A stretch of 64,000 bases of DNA from Hydrogenibacillus sp. (GCA_014896255.1 JADBKT010000011.1:39159-103158); one strand, 5' to 3'; numbered from the stretch's first letter, positions 36,045 through 45,010 are shown. Program-made: numbers and translations. The notes: generated by a model not told the origin, from the sequence alone.

Positions 36045-37310
36045 ATGCCGTATCAGGTACCCCGCGGCACGGTCGACGTGCTGCCGGAGGAGGCGCGCCG
36101 CTGGCAGGCGGTGGAAGACGTCTTTCGCGACGTCTGTCGGCGGTTCGGCTACGGAGAGATCCGTACGCCGATCTTCGAGCAGACGGAATTGTTCGCGCGG
36201 TCCGTCGGCGAGACGACGGACATCGTGCAAAAGGAAATGTATACCTTTACCGATCGGGGCGGCCGCTCGCTCACCTTGCGGCCGGAAGGGACGGCGCCGG
36301 TCGTGCGCGCCTACATCGAGCATAAGCTGTACGCCTCGCCGGATCTGCCGGTCAAGCTGTGCTACCTGGGGCCGATGTTTCGCTACGAGCGGCCGCAATC
36401 GGGCCGGCAGCGGCAGTTTCACCAGTTCGGCGTGGAGGCGATCGGCTCCGATACGCCGGTGCTCGACGCGGAAGTGATCGCCCTCGGCTGGACCTTTTTG
36501 CGCACGCTCGGCTTGCACGACGTGACGCTCACCCTAAACAGCGTCGGTTGCCCGGTCTGCCGGCCGGCGTACCGCGCGGCGCTCGTCGATTATGTTCGTC
36601 CACATCGCGAGGAACTGTGCGAAGACTGTCGCTCGCGCCTGGATCAAAACCCGCTCCGCATCCTGGACTGCAAGATCGACGGCGATACGCCGCTCGTCGA
36701 AGCCGCGCCGAAGATCACGGAGCACTTGTGCGATGCATGCCGCGACCATCATGCGGCGCTCAAGACGGAACTGACCCGACTCGGCATTCCGTTCGTCGAA
36801 GACGCGCATCTCGTCCGGGGACTCGATTATTACACGCGGACCGTGTTCGAGTTCGTCGCCGAAGGGCTTGGCGCACAAAATACGGTGCTCGCCGGCGGAC
36901 GCTACAACGGCCTGGTCAAGGAACTCGGCGGACCGGATCAGCCGGGGATCGGCTTTGCCCTCGGCGTCGAACGGCTGCTCCTTTTGCTTAAGGCGCAGGG
37001 CGCGAGTCTCGGGACGCATCCGGAACTTCAGGCATTCGTCATCGCCTTCGGCGCCGGCGAAGCGCGAAAGCTGCCGCTCCTCATGCGCCTCCGGGAAGCG
37101 GGCGTATGCGCCGATGCGGATTACAGCGGCCGGGGAATAAAAGCCCAGCTCAAGGCGGCCAACCGCCGCGGCGCGCGCTATGCGCTGATCGTCGGCGATG
37201 ACGAGGCGCAGACCGGGACGGTGACGGTGAAGGATCTCGTCGCCGGCGGCCAACAGACCGTATCCGAAGCCGAGCTGGTGAACGCGATGCGTGACTTCTT
37301 GCGGCCATGA
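36045..37310 (+). CDS. hisS: Histidine--tRNA ligase
   Basis: Class II synthetase. Motif 2 is FRYERPQSGRQRQFHQFG, the His-specific blocks VRGLDYYTRTVFEF and LAGGRYNGLVKELGG are present, and a C-terminal anticodon-binding domain completes 421 residues. ATG 36045 follows GGGGAAAGG. Expression is controlled by the T-box leader; aspS follows in the same direction, the standard hisS-aspS pair. Confidence 0.97.
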   Translation: MPYQVPRGTVDVLPEEARRWQAVEDVFRDVCRRFGYGEIRTPIFEQTELFARSVGETTDIVQKEMYTFTDRGGRSLTLRPEGTAPVVRAYIEHKLYASPDLPVKLCYLGPMFRYERPQSGRQRQFHQFGVEAIGSDTPVLDAEVIALGWTFLRTLGLHDVTLTLNSVGCPVCRPAYRAALVDYVRPHREELCEDCRSRLDQNPLRILDCKIDGDTPLVEAAPKITEHLCDACRDHHAALKTELTRLGIPFVEDAHLVRGLDYYTRTVFEFVAEGLGAQNTVLAGGRYNGLVKELGGPDQPGIGFALGVERLLLLLKAQGASLGTHPELQAFVIAFGAGEARKLPLLMRLREAGVCADADYSGRGIKAQLKAANRRGARYALIVGDDEAQTGTVTVKDLVAGGQQTVSEAELVNAMRDFLRP

Positions 37311-37374
37311 CCGAAGGCGTCGGGCGGAGACGATCATGCATGAACGAACGATGATGACGAAAGGACGGTCAAAG

Positions 37375-39153
37375 ATGGCGGAAGCAATGATGCGGACACA
37401 TGAAGCCGGGGGGCTTCGCGTCGAACACGCCGGAAAGACGGTCGTCCTAAGCGGCTGGGTGCATCGCCGCCGCGATCTCGGGGGGCTCATCTTCATCGAT
37501 CTGCGCGATCGAAGCGGCATCGTACAGGTCGTCGTCTATCCCGATCAGGCGGAGGCGTTTCGCGTCGCGGAGACCGTGCGCAGCGAATATGTCGTCACCA
37601 TCCGGGGCACGGTAAAAAAGCGCAGTCCGGAGACGGTCAATCCCAAGCTCGCCACGGGGGAGATCGAAGTCGCGGCGGAAGCGATCGCCGTCGAAAATAC
37701 GGCGAAGACGTTGCCGTTTGTGCTGGCGGACGACGACGCGGTCGATGAATCGATCCGCCTCAAATACCGTTACCTCGATCTGCGCCGCCTGGGCATGCAG
37801 GAGACATTCCGCTTGCGTCACCAGGCGACCAAAATCGTGCGCGACTTTTTGTCCGCCCACGGCTTCATCGAAGTCGAAACGCCGATGCTCACGAAGAGCA
37901 CGCCGGAAGGGGCACGGGACTTTATCGTGCCGAGCCGCTTGAAGCCGGGCGCCTTCTATGCGCTCGCACAGTCGCCGCAGATCTACAAACAGTTGCTCAT
38001 GATCGCCGGTTTTGAGCGCTACTTCCAGATCGCCCGCTGCTTCCGCGACGAGGACTTACGCGCCGACCGGCAGCCGGAATTCACGCAGATCGACATCGAG
38101 ATGAGTTTTATGCCGCTCGGCGAATTTCAAGACCTGATCGAGGCGATGATCTGCGAGCTGTTCGAACGGACGCGCGGCATCCGCCTTGAACGCCCCTTTC
38201 TCCGGCTGACCTACGCGGAAGCGATGGACCGCTACGGCTCGGACAAGCCGGATCTGCGCTACGGCTTGGAGATCGTCGACGTCGGCGAGGCCGTGCGGGG
38301 AACGGAGTTCCAGGTGTTCGGCCGTGCCCTTCAGACCGGCGGCGTGGTGCGGGCGATCAACGCCAAGGGAGCGGCCGAAAAGCTTTCGCGCAAAGACATC
38401 GCCGCCCTGGAAGAGACGGCGAAGACGTTCGGCGCGAAAGGCCTCGCCTGGCTCAAGCTCGACGCGGACGGCGTGAGCGGACCGATCGCCAGGTTTTTCC
38501 AAGGAGAAGCCCTTCGCCCGCTGGCCGAACGGACGGAGGCGGAGGTGGGGGACATCCTCCTGTTCGTCGCCGACCAGCTTCCGGTGGCCCGCGAAGCGCT
38601 CGGAGCGGTTCGCCGGGCGTTGGCCGAGCGGCTCGGCTTCATCGAAGAAGGCGCATATCGGATCTTGTGGGTGACCGACTTCCCGCTTCTGGATTACGAT
38701 CCGACGGAAAAGCGCTACGTCGCGCGGCATCACCCGTTTACGCGGCCGAAAGCGGAGGATTGGGAGAAGCTGGAGAGCGATCCGCTGGCCGTCCGGGCGG
38801 AAAGTTATGATCTCGTGCTGAACGGCTATGAGATCGGCGGCGGAAGTCTCCGCATCTACCGCAAGGAAGATCAGGAGCGCATGTTCCGTAGGCTCGGCTT
38901 AAGCGATGAAGAAGTCGCCGAGAAGTTCGGCTTCTTCATCGACGCTTTGGAATACGGCGCACCGCCGCACGGCGGGATCGCCCTCGGCTTGGACCGGATC
39001 GTGGCGCTTCTTGCGGGCAAGACGAATCTGCGGGATGTGATCGCCTTCCCCAAGACCCAAAGCGGTACCGACCTGATGATGGACGCTCCGAGCCGCGTCC
39101 GGGCCGAGCAGCTTGTTGAACTCGGCATCTCCGTTCGCGGGGGCGGTGCCTGA
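37375..39153 (+). CDS. aspS: Aspartate--tRNA ligase
   Basis: Class II synthetase with N-terminal OB anticodon-binding fold (VVLSGWVHRRRDLGGLIFIDLRDRSG), motif 2 FRDEDLRADRQPEFTQ, a bacterial GAD insertion domain and motif 3 GIALGLDRIVALL. ATG 37375 follows AAAGGACGG; several upstream ATGs are unsupported. About 592 residues. Whether it charges only tRNA-Asp or also tRNA-Asn is not settled by eye. Confidence 0.96.
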   Translation: MAEAMMRTHEAGGLRVEHAGKTVVLSGWVHRRRDLGGLIFIDLRDRSGIVQVVVYPDQAEAFRVAETVRSEYVVTIRGTVKKRSPETVNPKLATGEIEVAAEAIAVENTAKTLPFVLADDDAVDESIRLKYRYLDLRRLGMQETFRLRHQATKIVRDFLSAHGFIEVETPMLTKSTPEGARDFIVPSRLKPGAFYALAQSPQIYKQLLMIAGFERYFQIARCFRDEDLRADRQPEFTQIDIEMSFMPLGEFQDLIEAMICELFERTRGIRLERPFLRLTYAEAMDRYGSDKPDLRYGLEIVDVGEAVRGTEFQVFGRALQTGGVVRAINAKGAAEKLSRKDIAALEETAKTFGAKGLAWLKLDADGVSGPIARFFQGEALRPLAERTEAEVGDILLFVADQLPVAREALGAVRRALAERLGFIEEGAYRILWVTDFPLLDYDPTEKRYVARHHPFTRPKAEDWEKLESDPLAVRAESYDLVLNGYEIGGGSLRIYRKEDQERMFRRLGLSDEEVAEKFGFFIDALEYGAPPHGGIALGLDRIVALLAGKTNLRDVIAFPKTQSGTDLMMDAPSRVRAEQLVELGISVRGGGA

Positions 39154-39179
39154 TCGGCGAAAAATCAGCGGCGAAAATC

Positions 39180-39208
39180 TTGTCTTTTGCACAAAGCTGT
39201 GTTATCAT
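39180..39208 (+). promoter_or_regulatory. Promoter of 6S RNA
   Basis: TTGTCT (39180-39185), 17-bp spacer, TATCAT (39203-39208), placing the start near 39215. Confidence 0.8.
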
Positions 39209-39214
39209 AGGGGC

Positions 39215-39400
39215 ACAACCGATCCTGATGTGTGCGTGTAACCCAAGTGTTTTGGAACCTAACACCAGACACGAGGGAGCCTCATATTGCGCCGGCGAAC
39301 GCTAGGCCGTAACCAGCGGAAAGCGCTTCCCGGCGCTGCGGGCACCCACCTGCGAGAGCGCAGGTTCAAAACCGCGGTTCACGGCACGTCGGGACAACCG
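39215..39400 (+). ncRNA. ssrS: 6S RNA (SsrS/BsrA type)
   Basis: Non-coding RNA that binds the sigma-A RNA polymerase holoenzyme. It lies directly after aspS, where Bacillus 6S-1 (bsrA) lies. Family-like blocks are present: TCCTGATGTG near the 5' end (39223-39232) can pair with CACGTCGGGA (39385-39394) to close the rod; GGAACCTAACACC and GCAGGTTCAAAACCGCGG are also typical. Exact ends are estimates. Confidence 0.85.
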
Positions 39401-39412
39401 CAAAACGGTGTT

Positions 39413-39450
39413 GAGCAGCCGATCGGCTGCTCATTTGTGCTTTTTGCGTT
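39413..39450 (+). terminator. Terminator after 6S RNA
   Basis: GAGCAGCC-GATC-GGCTGCTC (39413-39432) is a perfect palindrome followed by T-rich sequence with TTTTT runs. Confidence 0.85.
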
Positions 39451-39481
39451 TTTTACACCCGTTGTGGTTCGAAAAAATGTA

Positions 39482-39510
39482 TTTACATACTGCGCCATAA
39501 GCGGTATAGT
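39482..39510 (+). promoter_or_regulatory. Sigma-A promoter upstream of the zinc-ribbon gene
   Basis: TTTACA (39482-39487), 17-bp spacer, TATAGT (39505-39510). The transcript would have a leader of about 370 nt before the next clear gene. Confidence 0.8.
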
Positions 39511-39516
39511 TTTTAA

Positions 39517-39888
39517 TGAGGACGGGATCGATCGAACTCTCCTTAGGACATGCCGGCTCAAAAAGATGCGTGATCATGTGTTGAAGTCGATCCATCGTTG
39601 AAGTCGATTTGAACGTTGACGGGGACAGGCGCGTGCGTCGGGGAGTCGACGTCTTCCAGCGTAACGGTGGCGATCGCGGCGCATACTAATCCTCAGGAAA
39701 GAGGTACGCCGTGATGCGGGTCGGATCGGGCATCTCGGGTGCCGACCAGGCGTTGGCAGACGTCGACTTCCCTTTGGGTTCCGCCGCCGTGAAGGCACCG
39801 GCGCGCGACGTCATCCGCGATGTTTATTGTGCCCGCTTTTCGGCAACGATGAACAGTGATTTTAGGAATTCAAAGGAAGGGAAGCCCG
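39517..39888 (+). other. Long leader with direct repeat, no clear gene
   Basis: About 370 bases between a good promoter and the zinc-ribbon gene. It holds GTTGAAGTCGAT twice (39580-39591 and 39597-39608, 17-base period). A frame from GTG near 39708 with AAAGAGGT upstream runs to 39932, but its product is not recognisable and it overlaps the next gene. It may be an untranslated or regulatory leader. Confidence 0.4.
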
Positions 39889-40101
39889 ATGTCGATCGTC
39901 TGCCCAAACTGCAAAGGAAAAAACATCGGTAAAATCGGCACGAACCAATATTTTTGCTGGGATTGCCTGATCGAACTCAGCGTCAAAGGCGACCATCTTT
40001 CCGTGTACGAGATCGAAGAAGACGGGACGCTCAGTTCGCTCGACGATCTGTTCAGTGAAGAGGAGATGCGCATCGAGCCGGCGGCCGGGAGTTCTGCATG
40101 A
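39889..40101 (+). CDS. Small zinc-ribbon protein
   Basis: 70 residues with CPNCKGKN...FCWDC, a four-Cys zinc ribbon, then an acidic C-terminal half. ATG 39889 follows AAAGGAAGGG. It precedes a small membrane protein and yrrI; small genes yrzQ and yrzR occupy a similar place in Bacillus, but homology is not certain. Function unknown. Confidence 0.75.
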   Translation: MSIVCPNCKGKNIGKIGTNQYFCWDCLIELSVKGDHLSVYEIEEDGTLSSLDDLFSEEEMRIEPAAGSSA

Positions 40102-40111
40102 AAGGGGCGAA

Positions 40112-40294
40112 ATGATGCGTAACAACGCCTACGGGCTCGTCCTCTTGGGCGGCGCGATGGCCATCATCGGGGCGCTCATGGCGCAAAATGAAGCTCGCCG
40201 TCGATATGGCTTCCTGACGCCCTTGGTGCGTTGGTTTCGCGGTTGGCGCCTGAGCCAATGGATGCAGCAAGGACGACGGTTGATCGGAGCCTAA
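40112..40294 (+). CDS. Small membrane protein, unknown function
   Basis: 60 residues with one N-terminal membrane helix (YGLVLLGGAMAIIGALMAQ) followed by a very basic, Trp/Arg-rich amphipathic tail. ATG 40112 or 40115 follow AAAGGGGCGA. It is 10 bases after the zinc-ribbon gene and shares its transcript. Confidence 0.65.
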   Translation: MMRNNAYGLVLLGGAMAIIGALMAQNEARRRYGFLTPLVRWFRGWRLSQWMQQGRRLIGA

Positions 40295-40384
40295 CGGGAC
40301 TCAAACGGTCCGGTCGACATCCGTCGATGGACGCCGATCGATCCACGACCGATCGGCCAATGACGATCTCGCCGCCCCCGCATT

Positions 40385-40408
40385 CCCCCCGTGAGGGGGG
40401 CTTTTTTT
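40385..40408 (+). terminator. Terminator before yrrI
   Basis: CCCCCC-GTGA-GGGGGG (40385-40400) followed by seven T (40402-40408). Confidence 0.9.
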
Positions 40409-40464
40409 GTATTCGCATGACATCCTTCGCGCGGTTGCACACTACACCGGTGAGGTGACGCGCC

Positions 40465-41574
40465 GTGTTCAAGGATGGACGCGCGGTGATGTGGCTCGTT
40501 TGGTTGCTCGGCATACTCAGCGCGTTTTGGCTTTGGGAACACGTCGGCGGCTGGCTTTACCGCCTGCTCGTCTTTTTTGGACGGCTGCTCATGCCGTTTT
40601 GGATCGCCTTGATTTTCGCCTACTTGCTCAACCCCTTCGTCGCCCGCCTGGAACGTTTGGGGCTGGGGCGCACGTCGGCGCTTAGGATCGTCTTTGCGTT
40701 GTTCGTGTTGGGGGGCGGGACGGCGGTATACGCGTCGGCGCCGGCAGTGGCGGAACAAGTCCAGGTCTTCGAACGCGCGCTGCCTCAGGTGTTCGACACG
40801 CTTTCGGCGGAATTGCAATCGCTGGAGCGCCGCTTTGACGGCTGGCCGGAAGGCGTTCGCCGAGGACTGGACAAGTTGCGGCAGATGGGCAATCGCATGA
40901 TGGAGCGCGGCGTCGTGCATCTGACGACGCTCACCGACGATGCGTTTGAATGGCTGATGACGGTCAGCCTGTCGCCGTTCATCGCGTATTATCTGCTGAA
41001 AGACAGCCGGGGCTTTATGGAGGCCATCGCGCATTTTTTTCCCCGCCGAAGACGGCCGGCGATGGTCCGGATGCTTTTGGACATCGACCGCGATATCGGG
41101 GACTATGTCGGCGGTCAGCTGTTCATTTCGCTCATTCTCGGCGCGCTGACGTTCGTCGGATACCTGTTGATCGGTTTTCCGTATGCGTTCGTGTTTGCCG
41201 TGATCTCCATGTTCACGAACTTGATTCCGTTCATCGGGCCTTTTCTCGGCGCCTTTCCGGCCATCGTCGTGGCGTTTACGGTCAGCTGGAAGCTCGTGCT
41301 GTGGACCCTTCTCGTCAATGTCGTCGCGCAGTTTGTTGAAAACAACCTGCTCTCGCCGCTGGTGACGGGTCGGGCGACGGAGATGCATCCGCTCGTCGTC
41401 ATCTTCGTCGTCATGCTCGGCGGGGAGCTCGCCGGCATTCTCGGGATGGTGTTTGCCGTACCTGTGGCCGTCATCATGCGCGGGATCGCGCGACACGTGC
41501 TGGCCTTTTGGACGGAAGAGGAAAACGAAGGCGATGTAAGCGACTCAGTAGAGAGGCAAGTGGTGCGCTTTTAA
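40465..41574 (+). CDS. yrrI: AI-2E family transporter (YrrI)
   Basis: Polytopic membrane protein of the AI-2E/PerM family with about eight helices, 369 residues; family motifs PFLGAFPAIVVAF and ENNLLSPLVTGRATEMHPL are present. Actual substrates of YrrI proteins are unknown. GTG 40465 follows GAGGTGA. In Bacillus yrrI is next to alaS; here 11.7 kb of accessory genes separates them. Its 3' end overlaps the convergent gene by 30 bases. Confidence 0.9.
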   Translation: MFKDGRAVMWLVWLLGILSAFWLWEHVGGWLYRLLVFFGRLLMPFWIALIFAYLLNPFVARLERLGLGRTSALRIVFALFVLGGGTAVYASAPAVAEQVQVFERALPQVFDTLSAELQSLERRFDGWPEGVRRGLDKLRQMGNRMMERGVVHLTTLTDDAFEWLMTVSLSPFIAYYLLKDSRGFMEAIAHFFPRRRRPAMVRMLLDIDRDIGDYVGGQLFISLILGALTFVGYLLIGFPYAFVFAVISMFTNLIPFIGPFLGAFPAIVVAFTVSWKLVLWTLLVNVVAQFVENNLLSPLVTGRATEMHPLVVIFVVMLGGELAGILGMVFAVPVAVIMRGIARHVLAFWTEEENEGDVSDSVERQVVRF

Positions 41575-43227
41575 GTAGGCGGTTTTGACGTCGATCAGCT
41601 TTTGGATCGCGGCGTTCGGCGCGCCATGGACGGACGCGAGGACGGACTGCGCCAGGCGGAGGTCTTTGAGCGTCAGCAACGGGTAGTCTTGAAGGCCGAA
41701 CTGCCCGTCGACGAGGTAGGCGTAGTGGAGGTCTCCGTCGGCGTTCGGCCAGCCGTCGACGGTGTCTTCGATCGCCTTGAGCATGCGCTCGGCGGCGGCG
41801 CGGTATCGGGGCTCGCCGGTGCGCTCGGCGATCCGATAGAGAAAATTCATTTCGGTAAGCAAATGGTTCAAGGACGTATGCGTTTTTGCCTGCGGCGCAT
41901 CGGGATGGCCGTAGTCGTAAACGAGCGTCCCCCCGGACGGGGTCGCAAAGTGGTGCCGGGCGGCAAAATCGACGAGAAAATCGGCGTATCGCCGGGCGGC
42001 CTGAAGGAAGACGTCGTCGCCGAAGGCCTTGAATCCGGCAAGCAAAAACAGGGCGGCGTCCGTGCTCCAGCGGGTGTCGTAGTAACCGGCGTCGATGCCG
42101 TAGTCGCGCTTCAGCCATTCGGAACGCGTGGTGATCGGCCAATACCCGGCGTCATTTTGCGTTGTCACGGCGTTGTCCAAGGCCATCAAGGCAAAGTCGG
42201 CAAAAAGGCGCCCGCCGGTGTTGACGTGAATCCATTTTTCGCCGACGTGCTGGGCCGGATTGACATAGAAACAGCGCGGGCACGACGGCGAATATCCTTC
42301 CGGGGTGATATACCGCGGACCGTCCAAAGTCCATTTACGGGCGCGGTCGAAATCGGCGACGCGCACGAGCTCGACGGTCTCCGGATCCGCCTTGTCCCAA
42401 TCGATGAGCGGAGCCTCGGAAAACAACCCCCACCACTCGACGAGCTGACCGGAATGAACGGGCAACGTGAACGTAAGACCTTTCTCCGTCGGTGCGAGCG
42501 CCGGGCTTAAATCTCGGCGTTCTTCCAAGACGCCGTTGTCGCGCAGGGCATAGACTTCGACGGCGCTCAAAAACGCGGAGGCCGGGTTCCGTACCGGTTG
42601 ATCCGTCGATGTCCGCCTTTCGGGCGGTCGGGGAAGATCGGGCGCTATCGATGGGATGCCGGTCGGCGCGTCTGCTCTGTCGAGCCAGACGGCGGCGAGG
42701 GGTAGCGCTTGCTGAACGTCCAGCCGCTCGGGGTCCGAAAAACGCGAGCGGGTCAGGTCGGCGCCGTCCGGATAGACGACGTGACGCATCGTATAGGGCG
42801 ATGCGAGGAAGATCGGAAGGGTGACGGTATATGATCCGCTCTCGGATGGGGTAAAGCGCATGAGCATGCCGCGATCGCCGTTTTGGAACGACCATTCGAC
42901 CCAGGTGATTGCGCCGAACCGTTCGCCGTCAGACGTTAATTCATATATATCGACCGATTTGGAGCCGGAGCGGTATTCGACCGTTTGGCTGTTTTGCAAG
43001 TCGACGGCGAACCCCTTCGAAAGGGTAAAAGGAGGTTTCACCCTTTCGTCGCCTGAGGGACCGGTATCGAGATCGCGGATTCCCCATCCGATGGTCAGTG
43101 CGGGCAGTAAAAAGACGAGAATGCATCCCGCGATGGTCCATGCCTTGCGTACGGTCTTCGAACGGCGGCGTTTCGGGCGTATGAGGTGAGGCGTAGGGTC
43201 ATGGCGTTGGTGTTTCGTCCCGGTCAT
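41545..43227 (-). CDS. Membrane-anchored protein with (alpha/alpha) toroid domain, possible glycan epimerase or glycosidase
   Basis: Basic N-terminus (PKRRRSK), one membrane helix (WTIAGCILVFLLPALTIGWGI, residues about 30-50), a beta-rich extracellular region, and a C-terminal domain of about 250 residues with repeated paired helices (FADFALMALDNAV; WSTDAALFLLAGFKAF; FAARHHFATPSGGTLVYDYG; LLTEMNFLYRIAERTGEPRYRAAAERML) like glucuronyl C5-epimerase and six-hairpin glycosidase folds. No catalytic residues can be named. Start 43227 follows AAGGAG by 7 bases; 43263 is unsupported. It is monocistronic, opposite to mobA. Confidence 0.6.
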   Translation of the reverse strand: MTGTKHQRHDPTPHLIRPKRRRSKTVRKAWTIAGCILVFLLPALTIGWGIRDLDTGPSGDERVKPPFTLSKGFAVDLQNSQTVEYRSGSKSVDIYELTSDGERFGAITWVEWSFQNGDRGMLMRFTPSESGSYTVTLPIFLASPYTMRHVVYPDGADLTRSRFSDPERLDVQQALPLAAVWLDRADAPTGIPSIAPDLPRPPERRTSTDQPVRNPASAFLSAVEVYALRDNGVLEERRDLSPALAPTEKGLTFTLPVHSGQLVEWWGLFSEAPLIDWDKADPETVELVRVADFDRARKWTLDGPRYITPEGYSPSCPRCFYVNPAQHVGEKWIHVNTGGRLFADFALMALDNAVTTQNDAGYWPITTRSEWLKRDYGIDAGYYDTRWSTDAALFLLAGFKAFGDDVFLQAARRYADFLVDFAARHHFATPSGGTLVYDYGHPDAPQAKTHTSLNHLLTEMNFLYRIAERTGEPRYRAAAERMLKAIEDTVDGWPNADGDLHYAYLVDGQFGLQDYPLLTLKDLRLAQSVLASVHGAPNAAIQKLIDVKTAYLKAHHLPLY

Positions 43228-43270
43228 GGCGCGACTCCTTAGCGTCCCTTGTTGATGCTTCACGTGTCTT

Positions 43271-43300
43271 AGTATACACTGTCGTCATCCGGGTTGCGAA
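43271..43300 (-). promoter_or_regulatory. Promoter of the toroid-domain gene
   Basis: Minus strand TTCGCA (43300-43295), 18-bp spacer, TATACT (43276-43271). Confidence 0.6.
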
Positions 43301-43419
43301 CGGAGGACGCTCACGCCGCGGCTTGCTCGACCTCTGCGATCGATGGGTAATGATGTCGGTCGACGGCGATGTCCGCGGAGGAAGCTTGAGCGACGAACGC
43401 CGGAGCGCGGGGTGAGATT

Positions 43420-44028
43420 GTGCGCAGCGTTTGCATTCTGTCTGGCGGAAACGCGTCGCGGATGGGGCGCAATAAGGCCTTTCTTCCGATCGGCGGAAAA
43501 CCGAACATCGAGCGCCTCGTCGAAACGTTGGCCCCTTATTTTTCGGACGTCTGCCTTGTGACCAACGAACCGGAAACGTATGCCTATCTCGGCATTCCGA
43601 TGGACCGGGATGTGTATCCGGGCTTGGGTCCTCTCGCGGGCGTGCATGCCGGCCTCCTTTTGGCCCGTGCGCCCGTCGTGTTCGTGGTGGCCAATGATAT
43701 GCCGTTTGTTACTCCGGAGGTGGCCCTCCGCTTGATCGAACTGAGTGAAGGATATGACGCGGCGGTTCCCGTTGTGTCAGGAAAGGCGCAACCCCTTTGT
43801 GCCGTCTACAAAAAGGATATGGCCTCGCAATTTGAGGCGGCTTTGCGGGCAGGGAAGCGAAGGGTGATCGACGCTTATGAACACATGCATGTTCGCTTGG
43901 TGACCGAAAAAGAACTCCGCCTCTCTTCCCTTGAAGCCAATCGTCTATTTTTCAACATGAATACGCCTGAGGAATACGAACAAGCGCTCAAATGGACATC
44001 AGCCCCCGGCCTTTCGGAATCCAGGTGA
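43420..44028 (+). CDS. mobA: Molybdenum cofactor guanylyltransferase
   Basis: Transfers GMP to molybdopterin to make the dinucleotide cofactor. N-terminal nucleotide-binding signature LSGGNASRMGRNKAFLPIGGKP, then DVYPGLGPLAGVHAGL and ANDMPFVTP, typical MobA blocks; 202 residues. GTG 43420 follows GGGGTGAG. It heads the cofactor and tungstate gene block. Confidence 0.93.
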   Translation: MRSVCILSGGNASRMGRNKAFLPIGGKPNIERLVETLAPYFSDVCLVTNEPETYAYLGIPMDRDVYPGLGPLAGVHAGLLLARAPVVFVVANDMPFVTPEVALRLIELSEGYDAAVPVVSGKAQPLCAVYKKDMASQFEAALRAGKRRVIDAYEHMHVRLVTEKELRLSSLEANRLFFNMNTPEEYEQALKWTSAPGLSESR

Positions 44029-44043
44029 AATGAACGGCGATGC

Positions 44044-44088
44044 TTGTCCGTCGTCATTAAATGGATTAAGCTAAAAATGATTCGGACA
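44044..44088 (+). promoter_or_regulatory. Inverted repeat and possible promoter upstream of tupA
   Basis: TGTCCG (44045-44050) and CGGACA (44083-44088) enclose a second pair, TCATT (44054-44058) and AATGA (44076-44080). TTGTCC (44044-44049), 17-bp spacer, TAAGCT (44067-44072) could be a weak promoter inside it. It may be an operator or RNA hairpin controlling tungstate uptake. Confidence 0.45.
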
Positions 44089-44104
44089 TGCGGGAGGGAG
44101 GAAT

Positions 44105-45004
44105 TTGGACATCAACACAGGCAAACGCCCTTATTCGCCGTCTGTTCTTGTGTTGTTCGCGCTTTGGCTCTTTTCCGTGATCATTTTACCGTTGGCGGGG
44201 TGCGGCCAAACGGCCACGCCTGCCGCACCATTGTCGACGGATGTGATTTTGGCCACCACGACGAGCACGCAAGATACGGGCTTGTTGGACGATCTTATAC
44301 CCATCTTCGAAGCGCAATCGGGCTACAAGGTCAAGCCGGTGGCCGTCGGGACGGGGCAGGCGCTGGCGATGGGAGAGCGCGGTGAGGCGGATGTCCTTCT
44401 CACCCACGCGCCGGATGCGGAAAAACCGCTCGTTGATTCCGGTGCGGTGATCAACTACCGGCTCGTCATGCATAATGACTTCATCATCGTCGGCCCTGCG
44501 GATGATCCGGCCGGCGTCAAAAAAGCGGCCGGCCTGGAAGACGCTTTCCGGGCGATTGCCGCAAGCGGCGCGCCGTTTGTTTCTCGGGGGGACGATTCCG
44601 GAACGCACAAGAAGGAATTGAGCTTATGGAAAGCGGCCGGTGCAGTCCCCAAAGGGCAACCCTGGTACACGGAAAGCGGCACGGGCATGGGGCAGACGCT
44701 TACCATCGCCAATGAAAAACAGGCGTATACGTTGACGGACCGGGGGACGTATCTCGCTTACATGGACAAGCTGGATCTTCGGACCGTCCGAGAGGGAGAC
44801 GCGGCGCTTTTGAACATCTACCACGTCATGCAGGTCAATCCTGAAAAATTTCCCAAAGTGAACGCGAAAGGCGCCGAGGCGTTCGTCGAATTCATGGTCG
44901 CGCCGGAGACACAAAAGCGCATCGGTGCGTTCGGCGTCGAGCGGTATGGTTCGCCGCTCTTTATCCCCGATGCCGGGAGCGATGAAAGCGAATTGGGCGG
45001 CTGA
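44105..45004 (+). CDS. tupA: Tungstate ABC transporter, substrate-binding lipoprotein
   Basis: Extracytoplasmic oxyanion-binding protein. Lipobox LPLAGC (Cys near residue 33) marks a lipoprotein; the TupA signature TTTSTQDTGLLDDL follows, then GTGQALAMGERGEADVLLTHAP and SRGDDSGTHKKE. TTG 44105 follows GGGAGGGAGG. TupA proteins prefer tungstate over molybdate; the neighbouring AOR supports tungstate. Confidence 0.93.
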   Translation: MDINTGKRPYSPSVLVLFALWLFSVIILPLAGCGQTATPAAPLSTDVILATTTSTQDTGLLDDLIPIFEAQSGYKVKPVAVGTGQALAMGERGEADVLLTHAPDAEKPLVDSGAVINYRLVMHNDFIIVGPADDPAGVKKAAGLEDAFRAIAASGAPFVSRGDDSGTHKKELSLWKAAGAVPKGQPWYTESGTGMGQTLTIANEKQAYTLTDRGTYLAYMDKLDLRTVREGDAALLNIYHVMQVNPEKFPKVNAKGAEAFVEFMVAPETQKRIGAFGVERYGSPLFIPDAGSDESELGG

Positions 45005-45010
45005 TGCGCA

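Noticed and set aside
39708..39932. Possible small gene upstream of the zinc-ribbon gene
   Set aside because: It has a fair ribosome binding site but its product is not recognisable and it overlaps the better-supported next gene by 44 bases.
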